64,000 nt of DNA from Certhia americana (taxonomy: Eukaryota > Chordata > Aves > Passeriformes > Certhiidae), in NCBI GenBank assembly GCA_018697195.1, contig CM031858.1, forward strand, positions 84,441,034 through 84,505,033. The letters run 5' to 3'. Position numbers and translations under genes: made by a program. The notes beneath the pieces were generated by a model, which was given only the letters and a program-made list of their open reading frames with translations, was not told the origin of the DNA and searched no databases. This document shows positions 14,333 to 26,300 of the stretch, piece by piece. Each line of letters opens with the position of its first letter. Within the stretch, counting starts at the first letter, position 1.

Positions 14333-14614
14333 TGCAAGCATGTTGGTCTCTTCTCCCAAGTAACAAGCACTAGAATAAGAGAAAACAACTTCAAGTTGTG
14401 CCAGGGGAAGTTTAGTTTGGATATTAGTAGGAATTTCTTCAATTAAGTATTTGTCAAATATTGGAACCGACTACTCAGGGAAACGGTTGGGTCACCATCC
14501 CTGAGGATATTTAAATGCCATGTATATATGGCACCTATGGATATGGTTTAGTGGTGGTTTGATGGTTGGAAGGATGTTTTTCAACCTATAAGGCTTTATG
14601 ATTCTGTGATTCTA
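14333..14614 (+). repeat. CR1 LINE 3' end
   Basis: Plus-strand 3' UTR of CR1: ggtctcttctcccaagtaac, then the gtttagtttggatattagta stretch, ggtcaccatccctgagg, and the terminal tatgattctgtgattct octamer repeat. A 5'-truncated copy with no coding sequence. An open frame on the opposite strand here is a shadow. Confidence 0.88.
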
Positions 14615-17317
14615 AGGCTCTTTGTTCAATTTCACTACAAATATGGTTTAAATACAGTGGACGTGGGATGCTGCAGCTCTCAAAGACAGGTAGTATAACA
14701 CAGAGAATATTTTGAATAATACAGCTGTAAATACTAGCTAAAATCTTTGATGTCTGAGATATACAACTTACTCAAACTGGAGAAATATTTTCCACAAGAA
14801 GAGGAAACATGGAGACTTCTTCTATGGAGTCAAAACCTTGTTATGTTCGTTACAACCCTGTTGACAACACTTGGACTGTTTTTCCTTGTAATTCAGTTTA
14901 CAAATCACATATTTGGGAGTTTGACTTAAGTGTCTAAATGGCTGCATTTGGCTGAGCCAAAAGTTACTGAAAATGAGGCCTTGAAAAAGAAACTATGGAG
15001 TAATCCTTTCTTGGGTAGCAACACATTCATGACTATGTTTTCTGCAAGTCTTGCACTCTGTCCTGCCATTGCAATCACAGTAGTCATTTGCTTTGAAAGA
15101 AGCACACGTTAATCTAGTTCAAATACCCTTCTATAAGCTTTAACAAAAATAATGCTTTCTTTTTATAACTATTTATCAAGATGTATTTATAGGCATCCAT
15201 GGATGGGTTTATAGACATCTCCATGGATAGAGATCCAGCATAAAATAATAAAGTTTTTATATTTGTCTGTCTCTAAAAACTGTTATCATTGGCCATTTTT
15301 GGTTATGAGTGTCATGCATTGGAAAAAATTGTAACAAGTAGCTTTATTTTACAAATAGTCGCATAAATATGACCTTATTTATCATATTAGTTAATTAGCA
15401 TCATGAAATGCAAAAATGATGCAGCTGTCTACATATCTTCGGAGAATTTAGCTCATTTGTATATTTAATCAGACTTAAGACATCAGTTACTTTTTCTATA
15501 AACAAGGCTTTTTAGTGCTTATGCAGTCAGCACAGTTTTGACATGTTACAAATGATATCCCCATTTTCCTTATAATTATTAATTTTTTCAGAATAAAAGT
15601 AAGCCATTATACAGAAAAAAATAATTTTCCTCCATCCATTTTCCAAAGAAATATGGACTTCATTTGTGCACTTACTGGGGGGTTTTACTAGTCTCTTCAG
15701 TCTTGCTTTAAACCTAGAGAATGCTATAATTTGTTCTTTCTTCACGTGATATATTGTGGTCAGTAAAAACTAATAAAATGTATGGGCCTCATGAGAGTTA
15801 CCTGTGCTTGACACAAGTTTGGTAGTTGATTATGGTCAGTTTAATATGGTAAGATAAGTGCAGAGAGGAAAAATAAGTGATACAAGGACTATCATTCATC
15901 ACTTCACATAAGCAGACTGATGTCAAGCCAAGTCTACCAGTAATGGCTATTCTGGAAGAAAAATTTTTTTTCTTGATAATCAGTGTTACATGGTGTGGAA
16001 TATTCCTTTGGCCCTTTGAGTTCAGGTCTACACTGTCTGGGCATGGGTAGGGTAGCAGAGTGAGAAAAAGAAAAAGCTCTGACATTGTGAAAACACTGTT
16101 CAGCAGTAGCCAAAACACCTATGTGTCACTGACACCATGTTAGTCATAAACCTGAAACACAGCATTCTACGAGCAACTACAAAGAAGCTTAATTCCATCC
16201 CAGCCAGGCCCAATATAAGAGTGTGATTAAAGAACAGGTCCTTTTTATAAATTCGAATACATCTTTATTCATCTTGTTTCTTCTGCTTTGATTAGCATTT
16301 GGAATGCTTTGTTGAGGTTTCCACCATTCCTTTGGCTCCAGTGAGGGGAGAAGGAATGCAGTACAAGCTTCTTTTCCACAGCAGTGGATAGATAGTTTCA
16401 CATGTTCTGATTATTTTTCTTGTAGCTACATGATCATCTTTTGGTCCCTGTCCAAATGCTGTGTAACAGCTCTTCAGGTTCCTTTGACACAATAAGGATG
16501 ACCATATAATTTTCCCACCAGGCATCTGTCAGTGCTAAGACAACCCTGTGGTTCAAAGGGAAAGAATCTTAAAGTTATGAACCTGTTCTGTCAATGTACA
16601 GTACTTGATTGTCAGTAACAATGAGGAAATAAGGGGAAAAGATAAGAAAATTTTATCCTAATCCTGTACAATTAATGTAATTCTACCTGGGCTTGCTTGA
16701 CCTTCATCTATGTCTGGTTTTTATTTTCTTTTTTATTTTCAGTCCTGTAAAGAAAATGAAGTTACATTAGAAAATGTAGTCTTTTATAGCACTGGACTTC
16801 AAATAGTATCTATTAATTAAACTTTACGTAAGCTGATAAAACCTTCTGTGCACATATAAAAGCACATGTAAAATACTTCATTGTGCAGAGAACAAAACAT
16901 CCAGCCTTGCAAAAGTTTTTGTCTTATCTCTTGGTATTGCTGGACATGCAAAGACCTGAGTGCTCAGTTTCTCTCTCCTCACTTTGAGAATGATTGTGAA
17001 GTCTGTAAATAATGGATGAATAGCCTGCAGGTCGAACAATAGTTCAGGCTTTTCAGAATGGATTTAAAGCACCTGGTGCTGAGAAAAGTATGAGTACATT
17101 GTAGAACAAGGTGGTGCTTCTATCAATTACATAAGTTATCATAACAATATAGTACCAATGAAATGCTCTTTCTTCCCCTTTTAATTTTCAGAATACTTTA
17201 GACTGTGAAAGAAATTTACTAAACTGTTGCTTGTACTTTGCATGTGTTCCAGGGGGGTAGATTTGACAGTTTTGACCACCAAGAGAAAGTTCCTATGGGA
17301 TTATGCTGCCACCAATG
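14615..17317. other. AT-rich stretch without supported genes
   Basis: Short open frames only, below about 110 codons. No motif recognised. Confidence 0.55.
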
Positions 17318-17424
17318 TGTGTCATGATCCGGTTATTAAAGGTTATTAGAAATTCCTCTGCCTGAATTAAGGTGCAAATGAGACCATATGCCAGCGATAA
17401 TAGTATGGGTTTTATTTGATAGTA

Positions 17425-17472
<48 letters not shown>

Positions 17473-17816
17473 AAAGAAAGAAAGGAATAGGAAATAGGTG
17501 GAGGGGACAGAAAGAGAGCCACAGGGACAGAATATGGAAAGTATCACCTCTCCATGGATCCCAATGATGCTCTGTTGATCCTCTCCAGCTGGTCATCTTG
17601 GTGGTGAAGGTCCTCCCCAAAAAGCATAGAGTCTGATGGGTTAATATACTCTCAGGCCAGGTAGAAAAACACAGGCACCTCCCTGGGTGGGGAGAGTTTG
17701 CCATTGTCTCTTGCAAAAGACTCTGGGTTTGTTGCATCACGTGCAGTCCTGTGATGCAAGGCTTCAGGAATGACCCTTGGGGGTGCATTGGGAGGTCTTT
17801 GATGGATTATGACACA
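17318..17816 (-). mobile_element. 499-bp LTR with 13-bp inverted ends
   Basis: The plus strand opens TGTGTCATGATCC (17318) and closes GGATTATGACACA (17816). The ends are inverted copies with one mismatch. Inside lie an (AG)n tract and, on the minus strand, AATAAAA near 17.42 kb, so minus orientation is likely. No matching duplication flanks it (caatg versus tcctc). Three bases past the minus-strand 3' end comes TGGTGGCAG (17314-17306), which resembles a Leu-type primer site as used by ERVL elements. It may therefore be the 5' LTR of an element whose body is gone. Family assignment is inference. Confidence 0.6.
17430..17466. repeat. (AG)n microsatellite inside the 17.3-kb LTR
   Basis: Pure AG dinucleotide run of about 18 units. 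On the minus strand it gives a long Ser/Leu-coding open frame that is an artefact. Confidence 0.95.
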
Positions 17817-18117
17817 TCCTCACAGCTGCTTCTCACATGAATGTCCATGGATGTGGCCTATGGGGTTGGGGGTTTCACAGCTGTGCCAGTTTGTGTGAGG
17901 GAGGATGGGTGTTTTCTGCCTCTGACCAGAAGTTGTATCATAAACCTCCTTCCCCCCCACCCCCTACCTCCTTTTGGGGGCAGTAAACCTGGTTTCTGTG
18001 GGCTGCAGTCTCCCCCACCCCAAACTCAGCCAGGGAAGAATCTCTGCTGTGTTTGGCTTCCTTGTGGATGCATTCCTCTCCTTCAGCCTTGTTTGTTTCT
18101 CCCTAGACATGAGGTGA

Positions 18118-18342
18118 TTAAACAATGGGTTTGCTCTTTATCTTATCTTGGGGCTTAAGTGGCAGTCCAAAGTTCTTCAGGGAAGCTTCTATGGCTTTAG
18201 CTTCTTTATACAATTTTTCCCATAATGGGCAAAACTTCATAGCAATGTTTAAGGCATGAACTGTTTCAGTCCCTGACAATGTGTCAGGCTGCAGGATGTG
18301 CCCTGCTCTTATGCCAGCATGGGCCAGCAACAGTGAGCACAC
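18118..18342 (-). pseudogene. Unidentified coding-like remnant between LTR and CR1
   Basis: A 74-codon open frame on the minus strand has a protein-like composition (charged, with short motifs such as MKFCPLWEKLYKEAK) and ends in TAA 300 bases from the 17.3-kb LTR. Its upstream end meets the start of the CR1 fragment near 18.35 kb, as if interrupted there. It may be a scrap of retroviral gag or another retroelement gene, or chance. I do not recognise the family. Confidence 0.2.
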
Positions 18343-18354
18343 AAGTGGAGTTGG

Positions 18355-19316
18355 ATCACAAATGGTGCTCCCTGGGGCTCAATATTAGGGCTATTCCTGT
18401 TTAATAGCCTCTATCGATGACCTGGGTGAGGGATCAAGATCACCCTCAGTGAGTTTGCAGATTACATCAAGCTGGGTGGGAGTGTTGATCTTCTGAAGGG
18501 TAAGAAGGCTCTGCAGAGGGATCTGGGCAGACTGGATCAATGGGTTGAGGCCACTTTTGTGATGTGAAGTGCCAGGTTTACAAGGTGAAGTTCCAGGTCA
18601 TGCACTTGGGCCTGTGCAGTGCTACAGGCTGGGGGCAGAGTAGCTAGAAAGCAGCTGAGCAGAAAATGAGCTGGGACTGCTGGCTGACAGCAGCTGAACA
18701 TGAGCCAGTGTGTGCCCAGGTGGCAAAGAAGGCCAGTGGCATTCTGGCTTGAGTCATAAACAGTGTGGCCAGAAGTACCAGGGCAGGGATTGTCTCCCTG
18801 TACTTGGCACTGATGCGGCAGCATCTCAAATCCTGTGTACAGTTCTGGGCCCCTCAATACAGGAAAGAGGCTGAGGTGCTGGAGCATGTCCAGAGAAGGG
18901 CAATGGAGCTGGGAAAGGGTCTGGAGCACAGATCTGACAAGTAGAGGCTGAAGGAGCTGGGGCTACTTACCCTGGTCAAAAGGAGGTGACCTTATTACTG
19001 TCTACAACTCCCTAAAAGAACATTGTAGCCAGCTGGGGTTTGATCTCTTCCACCAAGTAAGAAGTGATAGGACCAGAGGAAGTGGTCTCAAGTTACAGCA
19101 GGGGAGGATTAGTTTGAATATTAGGAAAAAATTCTTCACCAAGAGATACGTCAGACATTAGAACAAGCTACCTATGCTAGGGCTTGAGTCACCATTGATG
19201 TGGCACTTGAGGATGTCATTTAGTGGTGGATTTGGCAGTGATGAGTTAATAGTTTGACTCAATGATCTTAAAAGTCTAACCCAACCTGAGATTCTCTGAT
19301 TCATTTCTATGATTAT
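18355..19316 (+). repeat. CR1 LINE, ORF2 tail and 3' UTR
   Basis: The longest CR1 copy of the window. The first 150-200 bases are the decayed end of the reverse transcriptase reading frame (a degraded form of the S-x-F-A-D-D-x-KLGG region is readable at 18.45 kb, with D replaced and stops nearby). Sequence typical of the CR1 3' part follows (gtccagagaagggcaatgga), then attaggaaaaaattcttcac and the terminal attctctgattcatttctat. 5'-truncated and dead. The 130- and 61-codon minus frames here are antisense shadows. Confidence 0.9.
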
Positions 19317-20521
19317 TAGTTCCAAAAGCAGGTGTATTTTTAGCAGTTGAGCTTTATATTTTGGTGATAATGGTCCACTAGGTTTTTTTTGTTTTTTTCG
19401 TCAGGAGCTACAGTTGTGATCACCTAATGCACATCTGTTCGTTTTGTATTTTTGTACAAAATGTGATGAAGTTTACAGGTTGTTGTTGTTATTCTCTTTT
19501 AATAGTAAGTAAATGAGCCTCTTAGGAAAGGTAGTAATATGTGGCCACAGCTAGCGTCTCAGAATCTTAGTTATGTGTAAGTGTATGACTGTGATAGAAA
19601 TTTGTAGGCCTGTTTATAGAGAACTAAATTCTCATCCAAATATTTATGAACTCTTGGGCCTGTTAGTGCAGAGTTTGAAATAATGACTATAAAACATCTC
19701 AGCTCCTGCACGGATGTGTTTAGAAGTGTTCAGTGATAAAAACTTCTGGATAGTTTATAGAGGACAGTTTGAGTGTCAATAAAGTTTTTATTCATTTGCA
19801 ACTATAAGCATTAGATTAGACTACATAATCACTTTCCTTTATAAAGCTTGTAAAGCCTTTAGACTTAGAGAACCGTTTGGCCTCGTTAAGATGGTATGAC
19901 GATATGATGGTAACAGCTTTGCAGCAGGAGCAGCAAATATGTCTGCATATTGACATACCTGTATGTACCTCTGAGAGGTGTGTGGTGACAGGCAAAGGGA
20001 CGTAAGGGACGGAATGGTGTCTGGACCAAAGCTCTGTCTTAAACATAATAGCTGTTTTCTGACAAAAGATCCCTCAGGGAAGAATGGGAAGGCAGGACAG
20101 GTGAAGATAAATTCTTCTCCTAATAAATATATCCAGCTTCTGCCAACCCCTTCTTTGGATGGTAGCCTGTATATGAGCATATGGGCACAGTGAATGGTAT
20201 TTTAGAGAAGCAAGCAAAACTCAGTTTCGCATTCTAGTTTGCACTGAGATAGTGAAACTGTGTCAGGGGACTAAAAGCATAAGTGCTTGAGGTGCAGACC
20301 ATCCCACTTCCAAAATTGCTGTTATAGGGGTTCTGAGTGCACTTCAGTTGAGATTTTCTCTGTATGACTGCAGCTGTGCACCGTCTCTGTTATACTGTCT
20401 CAGAAAAGGCTACTGTGTATGTCTTGAATACATTAATTCAAAACGCAAATAAGACAGGTCATTGATTTGAAATTTTGCATACGAAAAATATCTATGGAAA
20501 GAAATTGCTTCTATCTTTCTC
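19317..20521. other. Unassigned sequence between CR1 copies
   Basis: Open frames on both strands near 19.8-20.2 kb overlap one another and have no domain. Nothing else seen. Confidence 0.5.
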
Positions 20522-21462
20522 AGCAGGTTGAAGGAGGTGATTCTGCTCTTCTACTCCAGATCCCACCTGTAATTCTGCATCCAGGTCAGGACCCTCAGCA
20601 CAAAAAAGACATGGACCCATTAGAGTGGGCCCAGAGGAGTGCCATGAATGTGATTAGAGAACTGGAACAACTCTCTTTGAAGATAGGCTGAGATTTGGGA
20701 TTTTTCAGTCTGGAGAAGCGAAGGTTTCAGAGAAACTTGATTGCAGTTTTCCTATACCTTAATAGGGCTTATTAAAAGGACTATCTTTTCCTGGTACTTT
20801 TTATAGGAGCAAGTAGCACCAGAACAAGGGGCAATGATTTTAAATTGAAAGAGGGTAGGTCTAGATTAGATATTAGGAAGAAATTCTTTAGTGTGAGGGT
20901 GGTAAGGCACTAGAATAGGTTGTCCAGACAAGTTGTGCATCACTGTTATTTATGAACAGAAACACACAGACTCCAAATAAGTACATCAGAAGGCTGAAAA
21001 GAGGAATCTTTATTAACAAATAGAGTACCTTATATAAGGTACTTTGCTAAGTAAAAAGCAATTGGTGAATGGAAACACCACCTTCTCTATTACAATTGGC
21101 TAAGTAAGAGAAACAATATATTCTATGACATGAAAAGCAAGGATGAAAAACACTACCTGTTGTTTTGAGAAAGGATATCGTTTGGAGACTATGTTTACAT
21201 AATTTCTCCTTGGGAAAGTGAGAAGCTTTCCCTAGGAAAGAAAGGACCCTGACAGGCCTCCAGCTATGAAGTTTCAGAGACACAGAATTGTCAGCTCCAC
21301 AGTTGTGGCTGCCCCGTCCCTGGAAATAGTCAAGGCTAGGTTGGAGGGAGCCTTGGCAGTCTGATTTAGTGAATGGCATCCCTGCCATTGCTAGGAGAGT
21401 TGGAACTAAAGGATCTTTAAGGTCCCTTCCAACCCAAACAAGTCTAAGATTCTATGATTCTC
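20522..21462 (+). repeat. CR1 LINE 3' part, split by a solo LTR
   Basis: 20522-20935 and 21302-21462 together form one CR1 3' region: tagagtgggcccagaggagt, gatattaggaagaaattctt, ggttgtccagacaagttg, then after the insert tggctgccccgtccctggaa and the terminal attctatgattctctgg. The CR1 is therefore older than the LTR insertion it carries. Confidence 0.9.
20936..21301 (-). mobile_element. 366-bp solo LTR inserted in a CR1
   Basis: The CR1 at 20522-21462 is interrupted exactly here. Its sequence resumes after the insert without loss (gttg before, gttg then tggctgcc after). The insert starts TG and ends CA on both readings. The flanking gttg at 20932-20935 and 21302-21305 is a 4-bp target duplication; agttgtg is shared if one ignores the TG/CA rule. 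Minus orientation is favoured: TGTGGAGCTGAC opens the LTR, a TATA-like TATATAA is near 21037, AATAAA at 21014-21009, and GATGCA closes it. A 4-bp duplication is typical of gammaretrovirus-like (class I) elements, but the family was not recognised. Confidence 0.75.
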
Positions 21463-22850
21463 TGGTGAATTTTGCATATTCCTGATGTAGAATTAGAGAC
21501 ACTGTTTAAGCATTTTCTAGATATGCTGCTCCATGGTTTCATTTCGCCCTTAGTTTCCAGGAAGAAACACTAAATGCAAATCATTTTTCTCTATTTGCAA
21601 TAGGTCAAACTAATTTAGTTAAAGTTCACACCTATCTGCATAGAAGATTATTGTAAACACAATAAAATTCAAAGGTCATTTCTGTGACTGAAAGAGGATC
21701 AAAGGTCCTTTCTGTGCTATTTTAATCCACTTCAGAGCATTGTAATGAGTTTAGTAAAGGGTGAAAGTCCAAGACTTTACCTTGTCATTGTCCTTTATAT
21801 AACTCTATTAACTATTCACTGGTCTGGCATTATAACATGTTCAATGGTGAATGAAGGAGAATCTGTCAAGGGGAACTTAGAGTATAACAGCTCCTGATGT
21901 ATGCTGATTTTGTTGATAGGTTTCATCAGTTGAACAGTAGCAGCTTAGAAAGCAGAAGTCAATCTCATCCTGATAATGAAGTCTTAATACTTGCAGCCCA
22001 TTACAAAAGTAAATGCTGATCTTCGGAGTCAGGTTGCAAAAGCCCTGTGCTTTACATAGTTTCAAAAATAATCCTGAATAACAGACCAGTATCTTTGCTC
22101 TTAAACTGTTTCCTGGTGCTTAAGCAGGAACTTTGCCTTGCCTGCAATATGCTGATACTGCTAAGTTTTCCTTTTACCTAACAATCAGAATATTTGCTGT
22201 GGAGCTGGTCTAGTCCAACTGGGCCCTTTTGAAGCAGTGTAAGAGGAGGCTATTAGGACATGATACTGCTCTTAGGCTTAAGAAGTGAATACATTTAATT
22301 TAACTACCAGCAGGTAATCATCTCTTCAGAAAACTGTTTTCAGTACAGATGGTTGGAAAAGTCTAGCCAAGATTCACTGTTCAATAATTTGAAAATAACA
22401 GAAATGAAGATGGCTTGTTGATGTAATGCAAAATGTAAGTTGTTTCTCCTCTCCTGAACTGATCAGTTCGTCTCTTTTATTGAAAATGGTGTTTAACTCC
22501 TGTTTTTATAATATGAATTTGCATTTTTTCATATTGCACAATCAAATCAATTAAAATAAGTAAAATATTCTGAAGAGAGAAGGCTTACAGAGAAATACTT
22601 AGGTTCATTGTTTTTCTTTTTATATTCAGCTTTTAGATGGTACAATGACCTCAGGCTTTGACTTACTTTTCATGATGTGTACAAAGCTTCTGAGCTCTGG
22701 TAAATGATAAGAACCATGGAATCAGAGAATGGTGGGCTATTTTAGTTAAGAGACTGGCTCAATTTGCATTCATTTTCAGACTTTCAATATTCTGCTCAAA
22801 AAAACCAAAAGGTTTGTATAATTTGGTTTGAATGTGTAACAGATACTGTA
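21463..22850. other. Unassigned sequence
   Basis: AT-rich, no repeat or coding signal recognised. Confidence 0.5.
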
Positions 22851-23372
22851 TAGAATCACATAGCCAGAGAATAGCTTGAATTGAAAGGGACCTTAAAGAT
22901 CATCTAGTTCCAACCCTCCTGCAATGGGTAGGGATGTCTTCCACTAGACCAGATTGCTTAGGGCTCCATCCGACCTGGCATTCAACATTTCCAGGGTTTG
23001 GCCATTCACAACTTCTCTGGGCAGCCTGTTCTAGTGCTTCACAGCTCTCATAGTAAAAAATGTCTTTCTGATGTCTAATTTAAACCCATTGGTTTCTGTT
23101 TGAAGCCACAGCCCCTTGTCCTGTCACTACATGCCCTCATAAATGTCCCTCTCCATCTTTCCTGTAAGTATCCTTCAGCTGCTGGAAGGGCACAATTAGG
23201 TCACCCCACAGTCTACACTTTTCCAAACTGAATAAACCCCGTTCTCTCTGCCTTTCCTCAGAGGAGAAATGCTTCATCCTTCTAATCAGTTTGAGGCCCT
23301 CCTCTGGACTTGCTTCAACAGGTTGACATCTTTCTTGTGTTTGGGATCCCAGAGCTTAATGCACTACCCAAA
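22851..23372 (-). repeat. CR1 LINE 3' end, minus strand
   Basis: Reads as the reverse complement of CR1: tagaatcacatagccagaga, gggaccttaaagatcatcta, ttccaaccctcctgcaatgg, gcagcctgttctagtgcttc, ctgtcactacatgccctcat and further to the agagcttaatgcactaccc segment. About 520 bases, without coding potential. Confidence 0.92.
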
Positions 23373-26300
23373 ATACCATTTTTTCTTTTCAAAATCAACA
23401 TAATCATAGCTATAGATTTATGAGGCCAAGGCATTGGCCTCCATTACACCCCTTACCCCCCAAAAAATCTCAACCCCCCTAACAACAAACCCAAACACCC
23501 AATCAAAAAACAAGAACCCAAAATCTCCAACTCTGTCTGGAGTGAAAGGAGAACCATCCTTTCATTAAAGCCTTGAAACTTCCAAGTTCATCTAACTTTC
23601 TCCTGAAAGACTTTGACTGTGCAGTCATATGCAGATTAATAAGGAATTTTCAGTCCAGATACAGAAAGATTGTAACAGCATGTGATTCTTCCAGCTAATA
23701 AAATGCCAGTCTGAAATTACCCAGTTGAACTGACTAACCCTATTGCAAAGAAGCTAACAGTGTTTCCATGGAAAAACACAGCTCCATCAATAAGGTTTCT
23801 AAGCTTTATGGTACTCCCTAAAAGGGAATTACATCCCGAGCGGATGAGGCAATTAATCTCTTTTCCATCTCTTCACTTGGAGACTTCTGACTGCAGTGAA
23901 CAAAGCCCTTTAAAAGCAATAAAAAAGGACTGCTTCCTGACTGCTCCTACAGAAATTTATAGGATATTGTTCGCACAAAGACATTTCCCAGTGGAATGTC
24001 TTTTTTTCACTGGTGGTCTTTGGAAATTGAATGAACCACAAAGCAAGCACCTACATATGTGAACAGAGTGTGCTAGTATTTGACAAGAATGGGGTGTGAG
24101 ATACTACATTATATTTGGATTATTAGACAAGCCAGATCCTGAAAACATTTAATGAGGATGCTAGTAAATGTGACAGCTCAACAACAGCAGTATTTGATTT
24201 CACATTAATTTATCTCTTGTGGAGAACAGATATATTGTTTTTCAGACACATCTGTATTCCTCAAAGAAAATCAATTCGAGTTGAAAGAAAGTTGAATGCC
24301 AGGAAGAAGATCATTAGGTGTGATAAATGCATCTGTGAATGATCTGAGTGTGCTTGCTGAAAGAGAAGAATTTCAGGAAACACTGAAAAAAAGGGAAAAG
24401 TTTTCAGGTCTGAAAAGTTTCTTGTTGGCTATATTAGTGCCAAACAACACATCTCAGAGTTTATACTGGTAAAAAATGGAAATTATTTCCTCTGATGTTA
24501 TATGCCTGCCTCTTGACAAGTAAAATGGGCAAATGGATTCTGGTGTGATTAAAAGTAAATGCTTACTTTAATTAGCACTAGCTTTGCAGGACAGAATCCT
24601 ATGTAGAGTAGGTAGGTTAAATTTTATTGGAGTAGTTTGCATGTAGAATGTACTTGTCCTGTAGCTCTGTTTTAATCATCAGGTTAAAGTTTCTTCTGAA
24701 CATTAAAAGAAGTCAAGATACTCAGTATATTATATTTATTTTTGTTTTTTCCCCTGATGGACATGAGCTCCAGACAGTTTTGTGGAGCCTGAGTTATCCT
24801 AGGACTCTTCAGCACTGTATTTCAGTGTGCTGGGAGAGTCATGCATGTTATCTGGGTGTTAGCTGGGTCACAGGTGGAGAACGATGTTCTCAGTTAATGG
24901 ATAGTGTTTCCTATCCCACCAATGCAATTCAACTACTCTGAGTTACATTAGTGATACCAAATGCAAAAATAAATAAACAAATGGAATTACTTCAAATGAT
25001 GCTCAAAATGTAAAAGTTGAATTGACTTGCAGCGTTTTTGCTTGCCGCTTACGAAAAACTTACGAATTTTAGTAGTATTCAGTAATCTGTATTATTTTAA
25101 AGTTCTATAATTTCTTGTATTCTTGCCTTGCTTGTCATTTAACCTAAAAACCATAAAAACCCCCATCATTTCTTTTAATTATAATTTTGAGGATTGACTG
25201 GTTAGTGACATGTTTCAGTCAATTTGTCTGGGTAGTTGACCCATATCTGTAGAATTTGCTTCAATTCAAAATATGAGTCTAGTTAATAAACTAATTCTAA
25301 GGGATTTAATAAGGAAAATTGTGAATATTTTGTGGTTATGGAATTTAAGTTAGATTGGAGAAGCAGTAGGATTCTTTTTTTCTTTTGAATGCGCATCCTG
25401 AAAGCCTGATGGCCATTCACATACATTAGAAAATGATTGATGGAGGAATTATGTAAAGTGAAAGACTGAATACAAATATCTTAAATCACAGTACTCAGTG
25501 TATATTATGGCTTTTTGAAATGTTCCTACAAGGAACTGGGACTCATAATTATCTATTGGTTCTAATGTAGGTACATGGCTGGTGCCTTTGAAGAATGCAG
25601 ATGCACCTCCTCCAAACGTGTCAGACATGGATATCACTTGCTTGCATGTATGGGTACTGTACAGTTTGGCTGCTCTCTTCTGTAAAAAAAGACCCTTCTT
25701 GATTGCAAAGTAACAGATTGTTTTTGACAGCCACAGTGTTCTCAAGCTTGTGTAGCAGAGATTTCTCCAGATTAATCCTTTTGCCTGCTTTTCGCTTTAG
25801 TCAAACATCAAGACAAAACTGACGCTTGACAGGAGTCATATATAGTATATTGTGCTTGGAAGGTGTAATGAAGACATTTTTCTAGGGGGGGTTTACTGTA
25901 TCTAAATTATAGTAATCTAAAATGGTCTTCTGTGTAATCAGTCTTTACAGGAAGTCTTTCCTGGAAATTTCATATATTACTTATCTCAGAAATCTGAATG
26001 CATTTTCATGATTATTCAATTGCTCTGCTTTGAACTGAAATGATATTAGTAACTGTATTGCTGTCAAAAATCTGCCCAAGAGTAATTTTTTTTTTAAATT
26101 CCTAAAAAAAAAACAAAAAGAGAAAAGAAAAAACAAACTAACAGAAAAATCAAACAAGACAACAAAGCCTAACCACTAAAAAAATTCCATAAAATAATAA
26201 AAAACAACCTTGACCTCTTCATAAGAAACAATTAGTCAAGGTGACTCCACCTCCTTGAATTTTTTTTAACCATATTAGTATTGAAAATGGAGGTAAAGTT

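Noticed and set aside
17426..17788. 120-codon minus-strand open frame ending in Ser/Leu repeats
   Set aside because: Lies within an LTR and runs through an AG microsatellite.
18537..18929. 130-codon minus-strand open frame
   Set aside because: Antisense to a CR1 fragment. Not a gene.
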